Positions 21,141 to 29,900 of a stretch of DNA of 31,102 nucleotides are shown piece by piece. The notes beneath the pieces were generated by a model. The model was not told where the DNA came from and searched no databases. It saw only the letters and a list, made by a program, of their open reading frames with translations. The stretch spans positions 1-31,102 of the forward strand of contig CAMYAM010000014.1 in NCBI GenBank assembly GCA_947253875.1. The letters run 5' to 3'. Within the stretch, counting starts at the first letter, position 1; each line of letters opens with the position of its first letter. The stretch comes from an uncultured Fastidiosipila sp. Its GTDB lineage: Bacteria > Bacillota > Clostridia > Saccharofermentanales > Fastidiosipilaceae. The position numbers and the translations under genes were made by a program.

Positions 21141-21668
21141 CTACTCCCACACATACATCTTGTCTTTGTTTGGATAATATTCCGTAAAATACCAATACAA
21201 CTCGTTTTTAAACTCATCTATTATTTGTTGTGCAACTTCTTTTGATTTGTAATAACCGAAAATCGGATAAAAGTTATAAGTCCAAGTTACATCGGAATAC
21301 ACACGATTTTCATTAAAGCTAATTAATGCATTAGCTTCACTCACTATCTCAAACTCAGGCTCCCAGCCATCATTTAACTCAATACGTCTAATTCTTATGG
21401 CTTGCTCAATCTGCATAGCCTTGATTACCATTTCTGCGTCATCTTTTGATTTGAAATAATTGCCTATACTTGAATTTTCTTTTGTTTGGTAGCAGTCAAA
21501 CCCATCTGGATAATTATCCTCGCAAAATACCAAGTCTCCTGTGTATACATAAGTATATTTTTCATCTTCAATTGGTAAAGTTCTAATCTTCTTCACATCA
21601 TCTTCAGTTAACATAATCACTTGTTCTTGTAATTCTTTTAGTTGCTTTAATATTTCTTCCTTAGTCAT
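21141..21668 (-). CDS. Hypothetical 175-aa phage protein with two YFKSK-type repeats
   Basis: A short coiled-coil start (MTKEEILKQLKELQEQVIML) is followed by an alpha/beta region. The unit GNYFKSKDDAEMVIKAMQIE recurs near the end as GYYKSKEVAQQIIDEFKNEL, so the protein probably has two similar strand-helix units. The ending ELYWYFTEYYPNKDKMYVWE is aromatic. Similar proteins of unknown role are common in replication regions of Firmicutes phages, sometimes with ion or nucleotide genes. The start overlaps the previous gene by 8 bp. No catalytic motif is seen. Confidence 0.75.
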   Translation of the reverse strand: MTKEEILKQLKELQEQVIMLTEDDVKKIRTLPIEDEKYTYVYTGDLVFCEDNYPDGFDCYQTKENSSIGNYFKSKDDAEMVIKAMQIEQAIRIRRIELNDGWEPEFEIVSEANALISFNENRVYSDVTWTYNFYPIFGYYKSKEVAQQIIDEFKNELYWYFTEYYPNKDKMYVWE

Positions 21669-21855
21669 TTTCTTTTACCTCCTCAATTCTAAAATCTGTT
21701 ACTTTGATTAACTTTATATCTTGATGTTCAAGCTCCATCGCATATACAACTTCCTTAATTAATTGTTTTTGAGCTTCTATCCATTCTTCTTTATTAGAAT
21801 GCATAAAATCCCCTATCACATCTGTTATTTCAAAACTTACTTTGTACTTAACCAT
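21661..21855 (-). CDS. Hypothetical 64-aa early protein
   Basis: I chose the ATG at 21855 (MVKYKVSFEITDVIGDFMHS) because AAGAGG stands 7 nt before it; a longer start at 21873 lies upstream of that ribosome site. The protein is a probable β-α-β unit: strand KVSFEI, helix WIEAQKQLIKEVVYAMELEH, strand IKLIKVTDFRIEEV. No family recognised. It overlaps the next gene by 8 bp. Confidence 0.68.
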   Translation of the reverse strand: MVKYKVSFEITDVIGDFMHSNKEEWIEAQKQLIKEVVYAMELEHQDIKLIKVTDFRIEEVKEND

Positions 21856-21878
21856 TCCATTACCTCTTTTCATATTCT

Positions 21879-22286
21879 TTAAATTTGCTCCAGCTTAATA
21901 TATATACCTGGAACATCGCTCCAATACTTCTCTAAAATTAAAGTAGTAATCTGACTATCATCTTTAAAGAACTTTAGCTTCGTCATTGAGTCGGCTAAAA
22001 GCTTATTCATATTATCTAGATCAGGTTTACTCACTTTAGGTTCTCCAACAATATTTTCGTCTTCTGTTTGATAGCACCAAATCGCAGTCATTCTAATAGC
22101 ACCTGTTAATGGTTCATCTAATTTATGTTTTGCTAAATTAGCTTCTAATTTATCTCTTGCATTTTTAGCTTCTGCAGAATCAAATATGCTTTTATTTTTC
22201 CAATTAATCTGCTTTGCCTGAAAAGTTGTTGTTGGTGGTTTCATTGCCATAAAAAAATCTATTGTTTTATTATCATTCATATACAT
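21879..22286 (-). CDS. rusA: RusA-type Holliday junction resolvase
   Basis: This 135-aa protein has the RusA signature in the middle: SKPDLDNMNKLLADSMTKLK followed by FFKDDSQI (residues ~86-113). The acidic residues of KPDLDN and KDDSQI form the metal site that cuts four-way DNA junctions. RusA resolves replication and recombination intermediates before packaging. The start is uncertain: ATG codons at 22286 and 22280 both lack a clear ribosome site, and the leader is the repeat-rich candidate origin, so initiation may depend on structure there. Confidence 0.92.
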   Translation of the reverse strand: MYMNDNKTIDFFMAMKPPTTTFQAKQINWKNKSIFDSAEAKNARDKLEANLAKHKLDEPLTGAIRMTAIWCYQTEDENIVGEPKVSKPDLDNMNKLLADSMTKLKFFKDDSQITTLILEKYWSDVPGIYIKLEQI

Positions 22287-22340
22287 AACTTGTTATATTG
22301 TTTTATATGTGTAAGAAAAAATTTCTATTGTCAGTTGGAT

Positions 22341-22540
22341 GTGAGTCTGGTGTTAGTCGGTGAAACTTTGTCACCGACAACACCTGACCACCTGACTGAG
22401 TCTCGTATGCGAGAATCAAATATATATATATATATATGTTTTTTTCTCGCACATGCAGGAAAACTGAAAAACAGTTTTTTTCTCGCATACTGCAAGAATG
22501 CATTCTCACAGTTTTATTCTCACAGTATGTAGTGAGAATT
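22341..22540. other. Candidate replication origin: iteron-like repeats, TA tract and hairpins
   Basis: This ~280-bp gap between primase-helicase and RusA holds dense structure. GTCGGTGA (22356-22363) and TCACCGAC (22371-22378) form an 8-bp stem extended by GGTGTT/AACACC. CACCTGAC is repeated in tandem (22381-22396). TCTCG-TATG-CGAGA is at 22401-22414, and an 18-bp alternating TA tract at 22420-22437. Two further TTCTCGCA units begin at 22445 and 22480. A perfect palindrome AGAATGCATTCT lies at 22495-22506. ATTCTCACAGT is repeated at 22502 and 22516. ATTCTCAC/GTGAGAAT (22516-22539) make a hairpin. Iterons beside an AT-rich unwinding element next to a primase gene fit an origin. Confidence 0.6.
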
Positions 22541-22570
22541 TTTGATGTTTTTTTCTTACTACACACGACA

Positions 22571-24811
22571 CTATTTCTCCTTTCGTTTAATTAAATCTGG
22601 TAAACCAAAGCCAACTTGTTTTACTTTTTCAAAGTCCGAATGTTCATCAATATAGTTAGCAACTGTTCTCTTTTTGATACCTAATTCGTCAGCTAAATCT
22701 TGCATTGTGATTTCTTTTAGACCTGAAACCTCTAAATTGGAGTATGCAATTTCTAACTTATTGAGACGTTCTTCTTGCTTCTCTTCTTTAGATTTCCTGG
22801 AATCTATGCCACGTTGCCAAGGCGCTTTTTCCATCTCAGGCTGCACATCTTTTAGAACTTTTGCATTATCTATTGTGTGGATTGGATATTCAAACCAAAT
22901 ATCAATAGGATCAAAGCTAGGATATTCTCGAAGCGTTCCTTCAATTCTCCAGGCTGTTTTTTGGTGGATATTCCTTTGATTAAACTCTATAAACTTCTCT
23001 AGATCTACCTTTTCAGGCGCTATTAACTCTAATTTAGCCTGATGGTATCTCATCTGAATAATGTCTAGTTCTTCTTCAGGCTCGATATTATGTTTAAAGT
23101 AGCTTGGTTTGTTGATTCTTATCCATTCGTATATTCCTTGAGCTCTAACTACTTGTTTTTCACGCTCTATATCATCTTCATTTAAATCTAGCTCTGTAAG
23201 GTCTAGCAATGCATCTGGATCTCTTGCGAAGACTCCTGAACCACTAGCTCTATCCATTGAGCGCTTATTGCCTTGTAATCCTTTTGAGTGGTGGTGACAG
23301 TAAATGACTGCACAACCTAGATCTGTAGCTATTTTGTCAAATTGATTGGTAAAGTGTGCCATTTCACTTGCAGAGTTCTCATCTCCAGTTATTACCTTGT
23401 AAATAGGATCGATAACAACTGCTATATAGTCTCTTTTCTGCGCTCTTCTAATCAGTTTAGGAGCTAGCTTATCAAGTGGTACAGACTTACCTCTTAAGTT
23501 CCAAATATCAATATTATTAATATTAGTAGGCTTTAAATCTAAGGCTTTATATACGTCTTTAAAACGATGTAAGGCGCTTGGTCTGTCTAGCTCTAAGTTG
23601 ACGTATAACACTCTTCCTTGCGTACAATCCCTACCAAGCCATTGAGTTCCTTCTGCTATCGCAATACAAAGTTCTATTAACGCAAACGATTTTCCTGCTT
23701 TACTAGGACCAGCTAAAAGCATTTTGTGACCCTGTCTTAATACGTTCTCTATCAATGGTGGAGCTAAAGGCGGCATTTCTTCCCAGACGTCTGTTAAAGG
23801 TTCAGGATCTGGTAGATCATCGTTAATACCTTCTATCCATTCTTCCCATTCTGTCCATGAGCTTTTACCGATGTTTAAATCAATGATATGCTGCTTTTTA
23901 CCATTTCTTAAAACACCAGGCATTCTTGATAGCCTTGATGGATTTCGGTTTTGTTTGTCTATTTCTAAGCCGTTTTTCTCGCAAACATTGTAAAGATAGT
24001 CAACTCTTTTTCGATATTCATCATAATTAGCTGCATCTATCTTAACTATGGCATGAATGCTTTTACCACCTGAATAAACTAAAACAGCTATAGGCAATTC
24101 TAGTTCTCTTAAAATAGCGTTTTGTTTTTCTATCTCCATAGAGTCGGATTCGACTAGCGCATACCTAAAATCTGTTACGTTTGCGTTTTTTACGCCTTGA
24201 CCGTCAAGTGGATTAAATCTGATCCAAGCACCTGCTTGTTTGTCTATAGTTCCAAATACATTAGATAGATCATCAGGGTTTTTATCTATTAATTCTAATA
24301 ATTCTCCTGCAGTCCTATCGTAAGATCCTTTTTTAGGTAAATGCTTGCCGTCTTCCGTTTCATATGTACTTGTTACATAACCGACATATTCATTAGACTC
24401 AAAGAGTGAAGATAGATAAGTTTTGATTTCTTTTGCAGGGTCCCAAGAACTAGGTTCTTCTATTTCTTTACCCTCTAGCCAATCTTTATCAATGATTTTA
24501 AAATCTTCTGTAATGTAATCGTCAAAATCAAGCTCTCTATCTTCTTTGTTGTTATAAAAACTATAACCTTGCTCTTTGGCTAGCTGAACAATAGTCCCAC
24601 CTGTGACAATACTATTAGTTTCTTCTTTGAAACTGCTCCATTTCCTGTAGCATTCTCCAGACTTGTATCTAGGGTCATTTTTAGACCATTGGTCCCAAAT
24701 ATTAGCTGTGTAGCCTTCATGCTTTAGCGCCATTCCTACATTTACCCAGCCTTGATAGTCGAGCCTTGCAGGGTCTATATAATTTAACGCTTCTAAAATA
24801 TTATTCTCCAT
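22571..24811 (-). CDS. PriCT-2 / primase-helicase fusion replication protein
   Basis: I prefer the ATG at 24811 (746 aa) over an upstream TTG at 24835. Residues ~3-75 are a PriCT-2 domain (YIDPARLDYQGWVNVGMALK; KSGECYRKWSSFK). Residues ~195-310 look like an archaeo-eukaryotic-type primase, with ALVESDSMEIEKQ, VYSGGKSIHAIVKID and NPSRLSRMPGVLRNGK. Residues ~350-600 are a RepA/AAA_25-like RecA-fold helicase with Walker A GPSKAGKS (368-375) and Walker B region DYIAVVIDPIYK. The C-terminus has an HTH (MQDLADELGIKKRTVANYID). It should prime and unwind at the origin, which probably lies directly downstream. It overlaps the 84-aa gene. Confidence 0.9.
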   Translation of the reverse strand: MENNILEALNYIDPARLDYQGWVNVGMALKHEGYTANIWDQWSKNDPRYKSGECYRKWSSFKEETNSIVTGGTIVQLAKEQGYSFYNNKEDRELDFDDYITEDFKIIDKDWLEGKEIEEPSSWDPAKEIKTYLSSLFESNEYVGYVTSTYETEDGKHLPKKGSYDRTAGELLELIDKNPDDLSNVFGTIDKQAGAWIRFNPLDGQGVKNANVTDFRYALVESDSMEIEKQNAILRELELPIAVLVYSGGKSIHAIVKIDAANYDEYRKRVDYLYNVCEKNGLEIDKQNRNPSRLSRMPGVLRNGKKQHIIDLNIGKSSWTEWEEWIEGINDDLPDPEPLTDVWEEMPPLAPPLIENVLRQGHKMLLAGPSKAGKSFALIELCIAIAEGTQWLGRDCTQGRVLYVNLELDRPSALHRFKDVYKALDLKPTNINNIDIWNLRGKSVPLDKLAPKLIRRAQKRDYIAVVIDPIYKVITGDENSASEMAHFTNQFDKIATDLGCAVIYCHHHSKGLQGNKRSMDRASGSGVFARDPDALLDLTELDLNEDDIEREKQVVRAQGIYEWIRINKPSYFKHNIEPEEELDIIQMRYHQAKLELIAPEKVDLEKFIEFNQRNIHQKTAWRIEGTLREYPSFDPIDIWFEYPIHTIDNAKVLKDVQPEMEKAPWQRGIDSRKSKEEKQEERLNKLEIAYSNLEVSGLKEITMQDLADELGIKKRTVANYIDEHSDFEKVKQVGFGLPDLIKRKEK

Positions 24812-25055
24812 TTTGGTATTGTTCTCCTGTTCCAAGATCTATGATAGTGTCTGAATCGCCTATTTGCTTTTCTGCAATACTCAAATACCCTGTGTAAGTA
24901 CTTTGGTTTAATTCACTTACATATTTTCCTAAGAACCTATAAGCTGATTCTTTGGTATAATATATTCGTAGTATCGAGCGAGGAAAAACTTCCTTGCTGT
25001 TATCGCAGACAATGTAGACGGTTTTAGCATTGTCTGCTTTCTTTTTATCTTCCAT
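24801..25055 (-). CDS. Hypothetical 84-aa protein between helicase and primase
   Basis: I do not recognise a family. The N-terminus is charged (MEDKKKADNAKTVYIVCDNS), followed by a strand/helix mixture (ILRIYYTKESAYRFLGKYVS) and an acidic end (DSDTIIDLGTGEQYQNGE). No membrane segment or zinc motif. The helicase gene lies 4 bp upstream (in transcription order), and the primase start lies inside its last codons. It may be a cofactor of one of these, which is only positional inference. Confidence 0.72.
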   Translation of the reverse strand: MEDKKKADNAKTVYIVCDNSKEVFPRSILRIYYTKESAYRFLGKYVSELNQSTYTGYLSIAEKQIGDSDTIIDLGTGEQYQNGE

Positions 25056-25059
25056 AGTT

Positions 25060-26832
25060 CTATACCCTTTCTCTTATTTCTGGATTATGCTTTGGTAACC
25101 ACATGCCTGGTTTTCCTGTTACCTCTTCTGTTACGTTTTTGCCAGTTAAAACATTGAAAATTCCTAAATGGTAGCCATTATCATTTTTCCAGGATACTTT
25201 TCTGACTTCTGTTGTCTCAGTGTTATATTTGTTGTACCAAGGCGCTCTACTTTTAGGTTTATATGTTTCTGGATCAATTCCATGTGGTATTCTCCATCTA
25301 TTAGCGCTTATTCTTGAAATCATCTTAGAAGCTTCTTCTTTTTCCCAAGTTCCTACATGTAAGAAACCTTTTTGTTCTAAGAATCTAATTTGTTTTGGTG
25401 TTGCTAAGCCATTAGCACGTCTTGTTTGTAATCTGTTTAAGATTAAAGAGGCTTTTCCTGCGTTTCCGACTTCTTCAGGATCAACACCTTGTTTCTCTAA
25501 TGCTTCTTTTTGCTTCTCTGTAATAGGCTGCATCTCCCAACCGAAACTAGGTACGTAGTTGATTAAGTCTTCTGCATTAATAGACATCTCAAACTGCAAT
25601 GGATCTACTAAACGTTGTTTCTTTCGTCTTTGCTCTGCTAATTGCTCTGCTAAGGCTCTTTCTCTTTCAGCTACAACATCTTCTGTAGCTTGTTGCTCTG
25701 CTTCTTCCAGGTCCATTGCATATCCGCCTTGCTCCATGCTCATCTGGACCATTCTGTTTGCTACGTCTTGAGAGTCTGTGATTAAATGTGCAGGTCTGAC
25801 TAGTTCGTGTTTCTCTGTGTGCCATAGAAAATCTAAAAGCAATAAATCTTCTTTCCCTTTGAATAGCCTTGTTCCTCTACCTACCATTTGGCTATAAAGG
25901 CTTCTTACTTTTGTTGGTCTAAGTACCACAATGCAGTTAACGCTTGGGCAGTCCCAACCTTCTGTAAGTAGCATCGAGTTGCAAAGAACTTGGTATTTAT
26001 CATTATCAAAGTCTTCTAAAATCTGATCTCTATCCTTACTTTGACCGTTAACTTCTACTGCGTTTAGACCTTTAGAATTAAGTATTTTTGTAAATTTCTT
26101 GCTAGTCTCTATTAATGGTAAAAACACAACTGTCTTTCTATCACTTGCGTATTTAACCATTTCTTCTGCTATATTCTCTAAGTAAGGATCTAGTGCAGTA
26201 CCTAAACCATTGACGGCAAAGTCTCCTGCCTGTTGCTTTACTGTTGTTAAGTCAATGTCTAGTGGTATTGTTAATGCTTTGATAGGACTTAAAAAGCCTT
26301 GTTTTATAGCTTTTGGCAATGTGTATTCGTATGCTATTGAGTCAAAGTATTTACCTAAATTCTGCCTATCTCCACGGTCTGGAGTTGCTGTTACTCCTAA
26401 TACATCTGCATCTTCGAAATAATCTAATACTTTTTGATAGCTATCAGATAGAACGTGATGCGCTTCATCAACGATTATGAAATCGTAATAATCTTTAGCA
26501 TAAGCTTCTAATCTCTTATCGTTCATCATTGTCTGAACTGAGCCAACGGTTATTCTAAACCATGAATTTACTGCAGTATCTTCGGCTTTTTCAACCGCGC
26601 ATTTTAAGCCTGTTGATTTTTCTAGCTTATCTGCTGCTTGTTCCAAAAGCTCCCCTCTGTGAGCTAACACCAAACACCTATCGCCTTTTTTAACTCTATC
26701 TTCAATTACTTTTGAAAAAACAATCGTCTTACCACATCCAGTAGGGAGTACTAAGAGAGTCTTTTTAACTCCCTTAGCAAACTCCTCGTGAATGCTAGAC
26801 CTTGCTTCTTCTTGATAAGGTCTAAGTTTCAT
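25060..26832 (-). CDS. DEAD/DEAH-box (SF2) DNA helicase
   Basis: This 590-aa protein has all main SF2 motifs: Walker A LPTGCGKT (29-36), motif Ia LVLAHRGEL, motif II DEAH (121-124), motif III TATP (147-150), motif V LLTEGWDCP (~288-295) and motif VI QMVGRGTR (314-321). This is the UvrB/Hef-like group found in Firmicutes phage replication modules. The C-terminal ~200 residues carry a Glu/Gln/Arg-rich coiled region (VAERERALAEQLAEQRRKKQ) and a further domain with TPKQIRFLEQKGFLHVGTWE. It probably unwinds or remodels forks together with Sak4 and DUF669. AGGAG precedes the ATG. Confidence 0.93.
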   Translation of the reverse strand: MKLRPYQEEARSSIHEEFAKGVKKTLLVLPTGCGKTIVFSKVIEDRVKKGDRCLVLAHRGELLEQAADKLEKSTGLKCAVEKAEDTAVNSWFRITVGSVQTMMNDKRLEAYAKDYYDFIIVDEAHHVLSDSYQKVLDYFEDADVLGVTATPDRGDRQNLGKYFDSIAYEYTLPKAIKQGFLSPIKALTIPLDIDLTTVKQQAGDFAVNGLGTALDPYLENIAEEMVKYASDRKTVVFLPLIETSKKFTKILNSKGLNAVEVNGQSKDRDQILEDFDNDKYQVLCNSMLLTEGWDCPSVNCIVVLRPTKVRSLYSQMVGRGTRLFKGKEDLLLLDFLWHTEKHELVRPAHLITDSQDVANRMVQMSMEQGGYAMDLEEAEQQATEDVVAERERALAEQLAEQRRKKQRLVDPLQFEMSINAEDLINYVPSFGWEMQPITEKQKEALEKQGVDPEEVGNAGKASLILNRLQTRRANGLATPKQIRFLEQKGFLHVGTWEKEEASKMISRISANRWRIPHGIDPETYKPKSRAPWYNKYNTETTEVRKVSWKNDNGYHLGIFNVLTGKNVTEEVTGKPGMWLPKHNPEIRERV

Positions 26833-26840
26833 GTCAACTC

Positions 26841-27323
26841 CTAAAATTTCCCTGGACTCCAGGTCTGTTGCTTACTGTCCATGTCGTACACTTCGTAATT
26901 ATCTGGCAAAATATAGTTATCTACGTTATTGTATGTATTACCTTTATATTCATTAACAACAAACTTAGCTTTGCCTTGTTTTCCAGCTACTGCATTCCAG
27001 TTCATTTTTAGAGGTTCGCCTTTTTTCTTTAGTCCAATAGCAGCGAAGAATGCTGATATTCTCCACTCAACTCTTGAATGCAAATATATATTGTCGATTA
27101 CAGTCGCTTTACCTTCTGGTGTATCTACGTTTAAATAAACCTTTACCATGTTACATGGTGGCAGTCCATCAGCCTTAGAAGAGCCTTCATATCTACCCTT
27201 TTCTATCTCTTTTACTGTGAACTCATATTCTCCTGGCTTTAATGTGATGAACTCCTTAACATCTGCTGTAATCTCATCATCAAAAGCTAACTCTCTATCT
27301 ACTTTTTGATCTGAAAATTCCAT
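26841..27323 (-). CDS. DUF669 protein, probable phage single-strand DNA-binding protein
   Basis: This 160-aa protein has the DUF669 pattern: LKPGEYEFTVKEIEKGRYEG (residues ~29-48), MVKVYLNVDTPEGKATVID, LHSRVEWRISAFFAAIGLKK and GKAKFVVNEYKGNTYNNVDN. The family is a beta-rich OB-like fold that takes the place of SSB next to Sak4 in Firmicutes phages. It sits exactly between Sak4 and helicase, as in other phages. It lacks the acidic Asp-Phe tail of cellular SSBs. Confidence 0.9.
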   Translation of the reverse strand: MEFSDQKVDRELAFDDEITADVKEFITLKPGEYEFTVKEIEKGRYEGSSKADGLPPCNMVKVYLNVDTPEGKATVIDNIYLHSRVEWRISAFFAAIGLKKKGEPLKMNWNAVAGKQGKAKFVVNEYKGNTYNNVDNYILPDNYEVYDMDSKQQTWSPGKF

Positions 27324-27341
27324 TTTCTAAACTCCCTTCTT

Positions 27342-28400
27342 TTACTTAATATCAAATGGATATTTCTCTTTTCTTATTTCTTTAATTAGATTAAAGACCT
27401 GATCCCATGCTCCAACTAATACACCGTTAATAAAGTCTTCTGGATAATCTGCGATTTTAGTATCTAATGGGAAATAACCGTTCTTATGAACTGCTTCTCT
27501 AATCTCATCTTCCTTAACATCGTTAACAAACATTAATTCAGCTAGATTAGTTGGGATCCCATCGTATTGTTTCTTATCTTCGGTCTTAGTTTCTTTTGCT
27601 TTTGCTTCTTCTATAGCATTTTCAAATTGCTCTATTTCTTCTTTAGGTACATCTTTTCGCTCTCTTACTGGTACGCTTACTTTTAAGTCTTCTTCAAAGA
27701 TCTCTTTTAATGGCTCGTATTCCATAGGCAATTCTTCGTTAAGACCGTGTCTGTTTTTAGCGTCCCATGCAGGGTGGTGCGAGGTATACATCACTCTATG
27801 TCCACCAGTTGCTTTTGCTTTTTTAGTCTTTGAGTCGATAACAACATCTGTCTTAAAGTTGCAGAATAAAACCATGTCTGCCCATTCTTTTGTGATAGGC
27901 GCAGTTTTCTTTTCTAGCTTCAATTCCCATCTGTCATATGATCCCATCTCGTCTGGTTGCTCGAACTTACGCATTTGGGCGTGAGCTGTAATAACAACAT
28001 TCAAGCCTGCTTTAACAACTTCATTTAAGGCTTCAAATAATCTTGCCCATTCTTCAGCTAAAACTGTGTAGCCTTTTCCATATCCTGGACTCTCAATTGA
28101 GCTCCAATTATTGACTGCACAAACATGATCTTTTAATAGTTTCTCTGCCCAGTCTGCTGTATCTATAACTAAAGTCTTTGCTATATCTGGATTTTGCGCT
28201 GCATATTTAACTTGTTGCAATAACATTGTCCAGGAACTAGGTTTCTCAAATCTCTTAACATCTAATTGTGCTGTCGAACCTTCTGTGTCTATAAATATAG
28301 GATTTGGAAACTTACTCGCTAAAGTTGATTTTCCTATTCCCTCTGGACCGTAAATAACTACCTTTTGTGCTCTTTTTATCACGCCTTCAAAAATCTTCAT
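27342..28400 (-). CDS. Sak4-like RecA-family ATPase (AAA_24), recombinase
   Basis: This 352-aa protein has Walker A GPEGIGKST (18-26), a conserved IFIDTEGSTAQLD (35-47), Walker B LVIDTADW (77-84) and later NVVITAHAQ (near 133-141). That is the order of Sak4/AAA_24 proteins, small RecA-like single-strand annealing recombinases. Beyond residue ~250 it has a charged linker (KAKETKTEDKKQ) and a C-terminal region (FVNDVKEDEIREAVHKNGYF) typical of phage forms. It works with the DUF669 protein next door. The start TAATG overlaps the stop of the SbcC-like ATPase gene by one base. Confidence 0.92.
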   Translation of the reverse strand: MKIFEGVIKRAQKVVIYGPEGIGKSTLASKFPNPIFIDTEGSTAQLDVKRFEKPSSWTMLLQQVKYAAQNPDIAKTLVIDTADWAEKLLKDHVCAVNNWSSIESPGYGKGYTVLAEEWARLFEALNEVVKAGLNVVITAHAQMRKFEQPDEMGSYDRWELKLEKKTAPITKEWADMVLFCNFKTDVVIDSKTKKAKATGGHRVMYTSHHPAWDAKNRHGLNEELPMEYEPLKEIFEEDLKVSVPVRERKDVPKEEIEQFENAIEEAKAKETKTEDKKQYDGIPTNLAELMFVNDVKEDEIREAVHKNGYFPLDTKIADYPEDFINGVLVGAWDQVFNLIKEIRKEKYPFDIK

Positions 28401-29710
28401 TAAAACTTACCTGCCTCCCATTTTTTATTTATTTCTTCAGCAATCGGAATTTCTTCCCCTTTTACATAACCATCTTCAATAATTAAACTGACCTCGTCTC
28501 CAGTTGAGACCCTTGTTGCTATTATTTGTAGACCTTCTTCTTTTGCCCAATCTCCAAACTCTTGTAATGACTCTAAGTCCATTTGTTCTAACTTATCCAT
28601 CAATACGAACTGACAATCAGGTTTAATCGCTCTGACTATTGCTGTAGCAACTTTTAACTGTTCGCTTCCACTCATTGAGTCCCATTTATGACCTTTGTAT
28701 GTAAGCTCACCTTCTTCTACGAATAAGCCTTCTAGTGGCAATTTCGCAGAATTCAATAAATCGTATTTGTTTTGTCTTATTTCTGAAATTAAAGATGTTA
28801 AGTTCTTATATTGCTCTCTATAGTCTTCTGCTTCCATCTCGGCTCTTTCTTTATCAAAATTAGCTCTTACTTTGATATTAATTTCTTCAATGTTATTGAT
28901 TGAGTTTTCAATTTCTGCAGTAGACTCGTCTTGAAGCTCTGCTACCGTTTTCTTAGAAGTTTCTAAATCACTTATAAGCTGATTTTCATCTTCTATTAGC
29001 AACTTTCTTTGATTTTCGAGCTCTTCCATTTTTCTTGAGTTTTCCTGTAAAAGCTCTCTTGTCTTGCTTAGCTTTTCCTCTATTGACTTAGCTTCTAACC
29101 TTTTCTTTTGGTTCTCTCCATTCTTAGCTAAGATCATTTGCTGTTGCTTAATTAAATCTGTAGCGCTAACTAGTTCTTTTGGTGCATCAGGATAATAAGG
29201 CTGCTCTTTTGCAAACTTCTCTTTTTGGTCTGCTATCTGACCTATTGCATGCCTTTGGTTGTAGGTGTCTTGCTCTTGCTTTTCTAACTCAAATAGTTGT
29301 TCTCCCACTCCAATTATTTGCAATAGCGTATCTGCCTTTTCTTTGTTTGAGCTTTCCATGAATTTTGGTAAATTAAGCGCCAATTCTTCTATGAATGAAT
29401 CGAGCAAAGCTTGACCTGCTTTTTGTCCTGATGGATCGATTACTTTAAGGTCGCTATTCTTGCCTTTTCTTTCAACAATCAATCCGTTGTCCATCTCAAG
29501 CTTTATGTTTGGTGGTAAAATGCTATCTTCTCTTTGAGCGCTTGTAGGTTTGAATTTGTTACCACCCAATGCCCAAGCTATAGAGTCTAAAACTGATGTT
29601 TTTCCTTGATTGTTTTTTCCACCTATAATTGTCAATCCGTCTTTGGTCGGCTCTATCTTGACCGCCTTGACTCTTTTTACATTTTCAATCTGTAAACTAT
29701 TAATCTTCAC
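28400..29710 (-). CDS. SbcC/RecN-like ATPase with coiled coil and degenerate Walker B
   Basis: This 436-aa SMC-like protein starts with GTG (29710) behind AGAGGTG. Walker A is GGKNNQGKTS (30-39). A coiled-coil arm spans ~125-310. The signature is SGSEQ (347-351), and Walker B FVLMD (368-372) is followed by Lys (373) where the catalytic Glu normally stands; E375 is two residues on. The C-terminus has GLQIIATRVSTGDE, a normal H-loop area lacking a clear His. Such ATPases often precede Sak4 in phages and may help load or remodel DNA ends. The altered catalytic position suggests slow hydrolysis. Confidence 0.88.
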   Translation of the reverse strand: MKINSLQIENVKRVKAVKIEPTKDGLTIIGGKNNQGKTSVLDSIAWALGGNKFKPTSAQREDSILPPNIKLEMDNGLIVERKGKNSDLKVIDPSGQKAGQALLDSFIEELALNLPKFMESSNKEKADTLLQIIGVGEQLFELEKQEQDTYNQRHAIGQIADQKEKFAKEQPYYPDAPKELVSATDLIKQQQMILAKNGENQKKRLEAKSIEEKLSKTRELLQENSRKMEELENQRKLLIEDENQLISDLETSKKTVAELQDESTAEIENSINNIEEINIKVRANFDKERAEMEAEDYREQYKNLTSLISEIRQNKYDLLNSAKLPLEGLFVEEGELTYKGHKWDSMSGSEQLKVATAIVRAIKPDCQFVLMDKLEQMDLESLQEFGDWAKEEGLQIIATRVSTGDEVSLIIEDGYVKGEEIPIAEEINKKWEAGKF

Positions 29711-29900
29711 TTAAGTACACCTCTTTTATCTCTGAATCAATAATTAATTTCTTTAAATTCTCAGTAGCTTTTGTTATCATAGGTACTAAAGAATTTATTA
29801 TTTCTTGCATCTCTCTGATCTGGTCGCAAACCTCAGAGAGATTTGTTATTTCTTCCCAAATAGGGTCTTCTGGAATAAAGCAATAAACTTCTCTTCTCAT
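29700..29900 (-). CDS. Hypothetical 66-aa early protein
   Basis: The protein (MRREVYCFIPEDPIWEEITN ... IIDSEIKEVYLSED) is mostly helical, with a coiled-coil-like central helix VCDQIREMQEIINSLVPMI. No family recognised. It overlaps the ATPase start by 11 bp, so the two are translationally coupled and possibly partners. Confidence 0.68.
   Translation of the reverse strand: MRREVYCFIPEDPIWEEITNLSEVCDQIREMQEIINSLVPMITKATENLKKLIIDSEIKEVYLSED

Noticed and set aside
22400..22540. CRISPR-like array
   Set aside because: The TTCTC-type units vary in length and orientation and there are no regular spacers, so it is not a CRISPR.
22303..22566. Minus-strand 87-codon open frame in the candidate origin
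   Set aside because: It includes the TA tract (a run of alternating Ile/Tyr) and hairpins, and lacks a convincing ribosome site; the DNA pattern is better explained as non-coding repeats.
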